Below are positions 63,139 to 64,000 of a DNA stretch of 64,000 bases, one piece after another (the stretch's first letter is position 1; each line of letters begins with the position of its first letter). Source of the stretch: Cellulosimicrobium sp. Marseille-Q4280 (GTDB lineage: Bacteria; Actinomycetota; Actinomycetes; Actinomycetales; Cellulomonadaceae). The stretch is from assembly GCF_943181405.1 (NCBI RefSeq), contig NZ_CALPBY010000001.1, forward strand, positions 248,001 to 312,000, written 5' to 3'. A program made the position numbers and the translations under genes. Under the pieces are notes generated by a model. That model had not been told where the DNA came from. It was given only the letters and a program-made list of their open reading frames with translations, and made no database searches.

Positions 63139-63170
63139 CGACCCTGGTTCATCATGATGAACCAGGGTCG
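63139..63170. terminator. Perfect 32-bp palindrome after the thiolase gene
   Basis: Two 16-base halves without loop, centred at 63154/63155 on ATCATGAT, 30 bases past the thiolase stop. Probably its terminator. Confidence 0.7.
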
Positions 63171-63200
63171 TTCAGCACGCGCGCGCAACCGCGCCAGGGC

Positions 63201-64000
63201 TCAACCGGCGCGCAGGATCAGAGCGTCGCCCTGGCCGCCTCCGCCGCAGAGCGCGGCCGCACCGGTCCCGCCGCCCCGTCGCCGCAGCGCGAGCGCGAGG
63301 TGCAGCGCGAGACGCGCGCCCGACGCGCCGACCGGGTGGCCGAGCGCGATCGCGCCGCCGTCGGTGTTGACGACGTCCTCGTCGATCCCGAGGTCGGCGA
63401 CCGACTGGAGCGCAACGGCCGCGAACGCCTCGTTGATCTCGACGAGGTCGAGGTCCGACGCCGCGAGACCCTCGCGCTTCAGCGCCGCCTCGATCGCGCG
63501 CGACGGCTGGGAGTGCAGCGAGCTGTCGGGCCCCGCGACCTGGCCGGCCGCGCCGATCTCCGCGAGCCAGTCCAGCCCGTTGCGCTTCGCGAAGGCGCGG
63601 CTCGCGACCACGACGGCTGCCGCGCCGTCGGACAGCGGCGAGCTCGACCCCGCGGTGATGGTGCCGTCCTCGACGAACGCCGGGCGCAGCCGCTCGAGCG
63701 CCTCGAGGGTCGTGTCCGCCCGTACGCCCTCGTCGTGGGCGACGACGACCGGCTCGCCCCGGCGCTGCGGCACGGTGACGGGGGCGATCTCCTCCGCGAG
63801 GTGACCGGCGTCGCGGGCGGCGGCCGCCCGCTGGTGCGAGCGCAGCGCGTAGGCGTCCTGCTCGGGGCGGCCGATGCCGCGCGTCGCGCAGCCGCGGTCG
63901 GTGAGCTCGCCCATCACCTCGCCGCTGAACGGGTCGTTCAGCCCGTCGTGCGTGAGCGAGTCGGCCATCGTCACGTCGCCGAACGCGAAGCCCGCGCGCG
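63201..64000 (-). CDS. Acetyl-CoA acetyltransferase (thiolase), 3' part
   Basis: The frame is open through base 64000, so the N-terminus lies outside. Visible thiolase marks: VTMADSLTHDGLNDPFSG, SSSPLSDGAAAVVVAS, VEINEAFAAVALQ (Asn-Glu-Ala-Phe), GGAIALGHPVGASGAR (catalytic His) and ALCGGGGQGDALIL (catalytic Cys of the C-terminal half). The N-terminal nucleophile Cys is off the window. It condenses two acetyl-CoA to acetoacetyl-CoA or works in reverse. The LTHDGLND segment fits the biosynthetic PhaA/AtoB type. Confidence 0.95.
   Translation of the reverse strand, partial: RAGFAFGDVTMADSLTHDGLNDPFSGEVMGELTDRGCATRGIGRPEQDAYALRSHQRAAAARDAGHLAEEIAPVTVPQRRGEPVVVAHDEGVRADTTLEALERLRPAFVEDGTITAGSSSPLSDGAAAVVVASRAFAKRNGLDWLAEIGAAGQVAGPDSSLHSQPSRAIEAALKREGLAASDLDLVEINEAFAAVALQSVADLGIDEDVVNTDGGAIALGHPVGASGARLALHLALALRRRGGGTGAAALCGGGGQGDALILRAG

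Overview
The window is chromosomal DNA from a high-G+C Gram-positive actinobacterium. The dnaK-grpE-dnaJ-hspR operon has two HAIR operators, there is an IdeR/DmdR-type iron box, and codons end almost always in G or C. A CUT1 sugar transporter next to a GH3 glycosidase, and a GH18 chitinase with two chitin-binding modules, suggest a polysaccharide degrader of the Micrococcales, of the Cellulosimicrobium/Cellulomonas kind. The genus is an inference from gene content.

Layout. 1-3.9 kb: end of a sugar-uptake and GH3 operon. 4-13.1 kb: aspartate ammonia-lyase, small regulators, a MerR/SulP pair, an amino-acid permease and a YihY-type membrane protein. 13.2-17.6 kb: a leftward group with an alkyl-sulfatase-like hydrolase, a formylglycine-generating enzyme, a VOC protein and an AraC regulator. 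17.7-20.8 kb: an XRE regulator and acetyltransferase divergent from an alcohol dehydrogenase and cupin. 21-25.7 kb: Ntn-hydrolase, HNH-like protein, a Phd/PIN toxin-antitoxin pair, a protein with four cold-shock domains and a free-standing AlaRS catalytic domain. 25.8-30.2 kb: the heat-shock operon. 30.4-37 kb: a DUF1540 protein, a degenerate GGDEF protein and, divergent from it, a 1753-residue protein that joins an ECF sigma factor, a zinc anti-sigma domain, hydrophobic segments and a large region ending in a carbohydrate-binding module. 37-41.5 kb: SDR, winged-helix regulator, upp, tadA, sirtuin. 41.5-42 kb: an unusual noncoding block of tandem and inverted repeats. 42-45.6 kb: a DUF4956, VTC and beta-helix lipoprotein operon. 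45.8-47.7 kb: iron-siderophore genes.

A tRNA-Ser(CGA) gene at 47.84 kb is the integration site of an island of about 8.1 kb (47,914-56,018). A 27-bp perfect direct repeat of the tRNA 3' end bounds it. Its left half (integrase, excisionase, frameshifted repSA-type replication gene) is the remains of an actinomycete integrative element of the pSAM2 class. Its right half is lower in G+C and carries two large genes transcribed together: a SEC-C zinc-motif protein and a membrane-anchored PIN-like protein. These are probably cargo and are the best candidate here for an undescribed system. Beyond the island lie a TetR/MFS pair, the chitinase, two PAP2 phosphatases, RidA, a Nudix hydrolase and the 3' part of a thiolase gene.

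Noncoding structure is rich. Several gene ends have long, near-perfect hairpins without a T tract. Two loci (near 40.36 and 41.82 kb) share one bipartite stem-loop design in which the unpaired segments are conserved while both stems differ but still pair.
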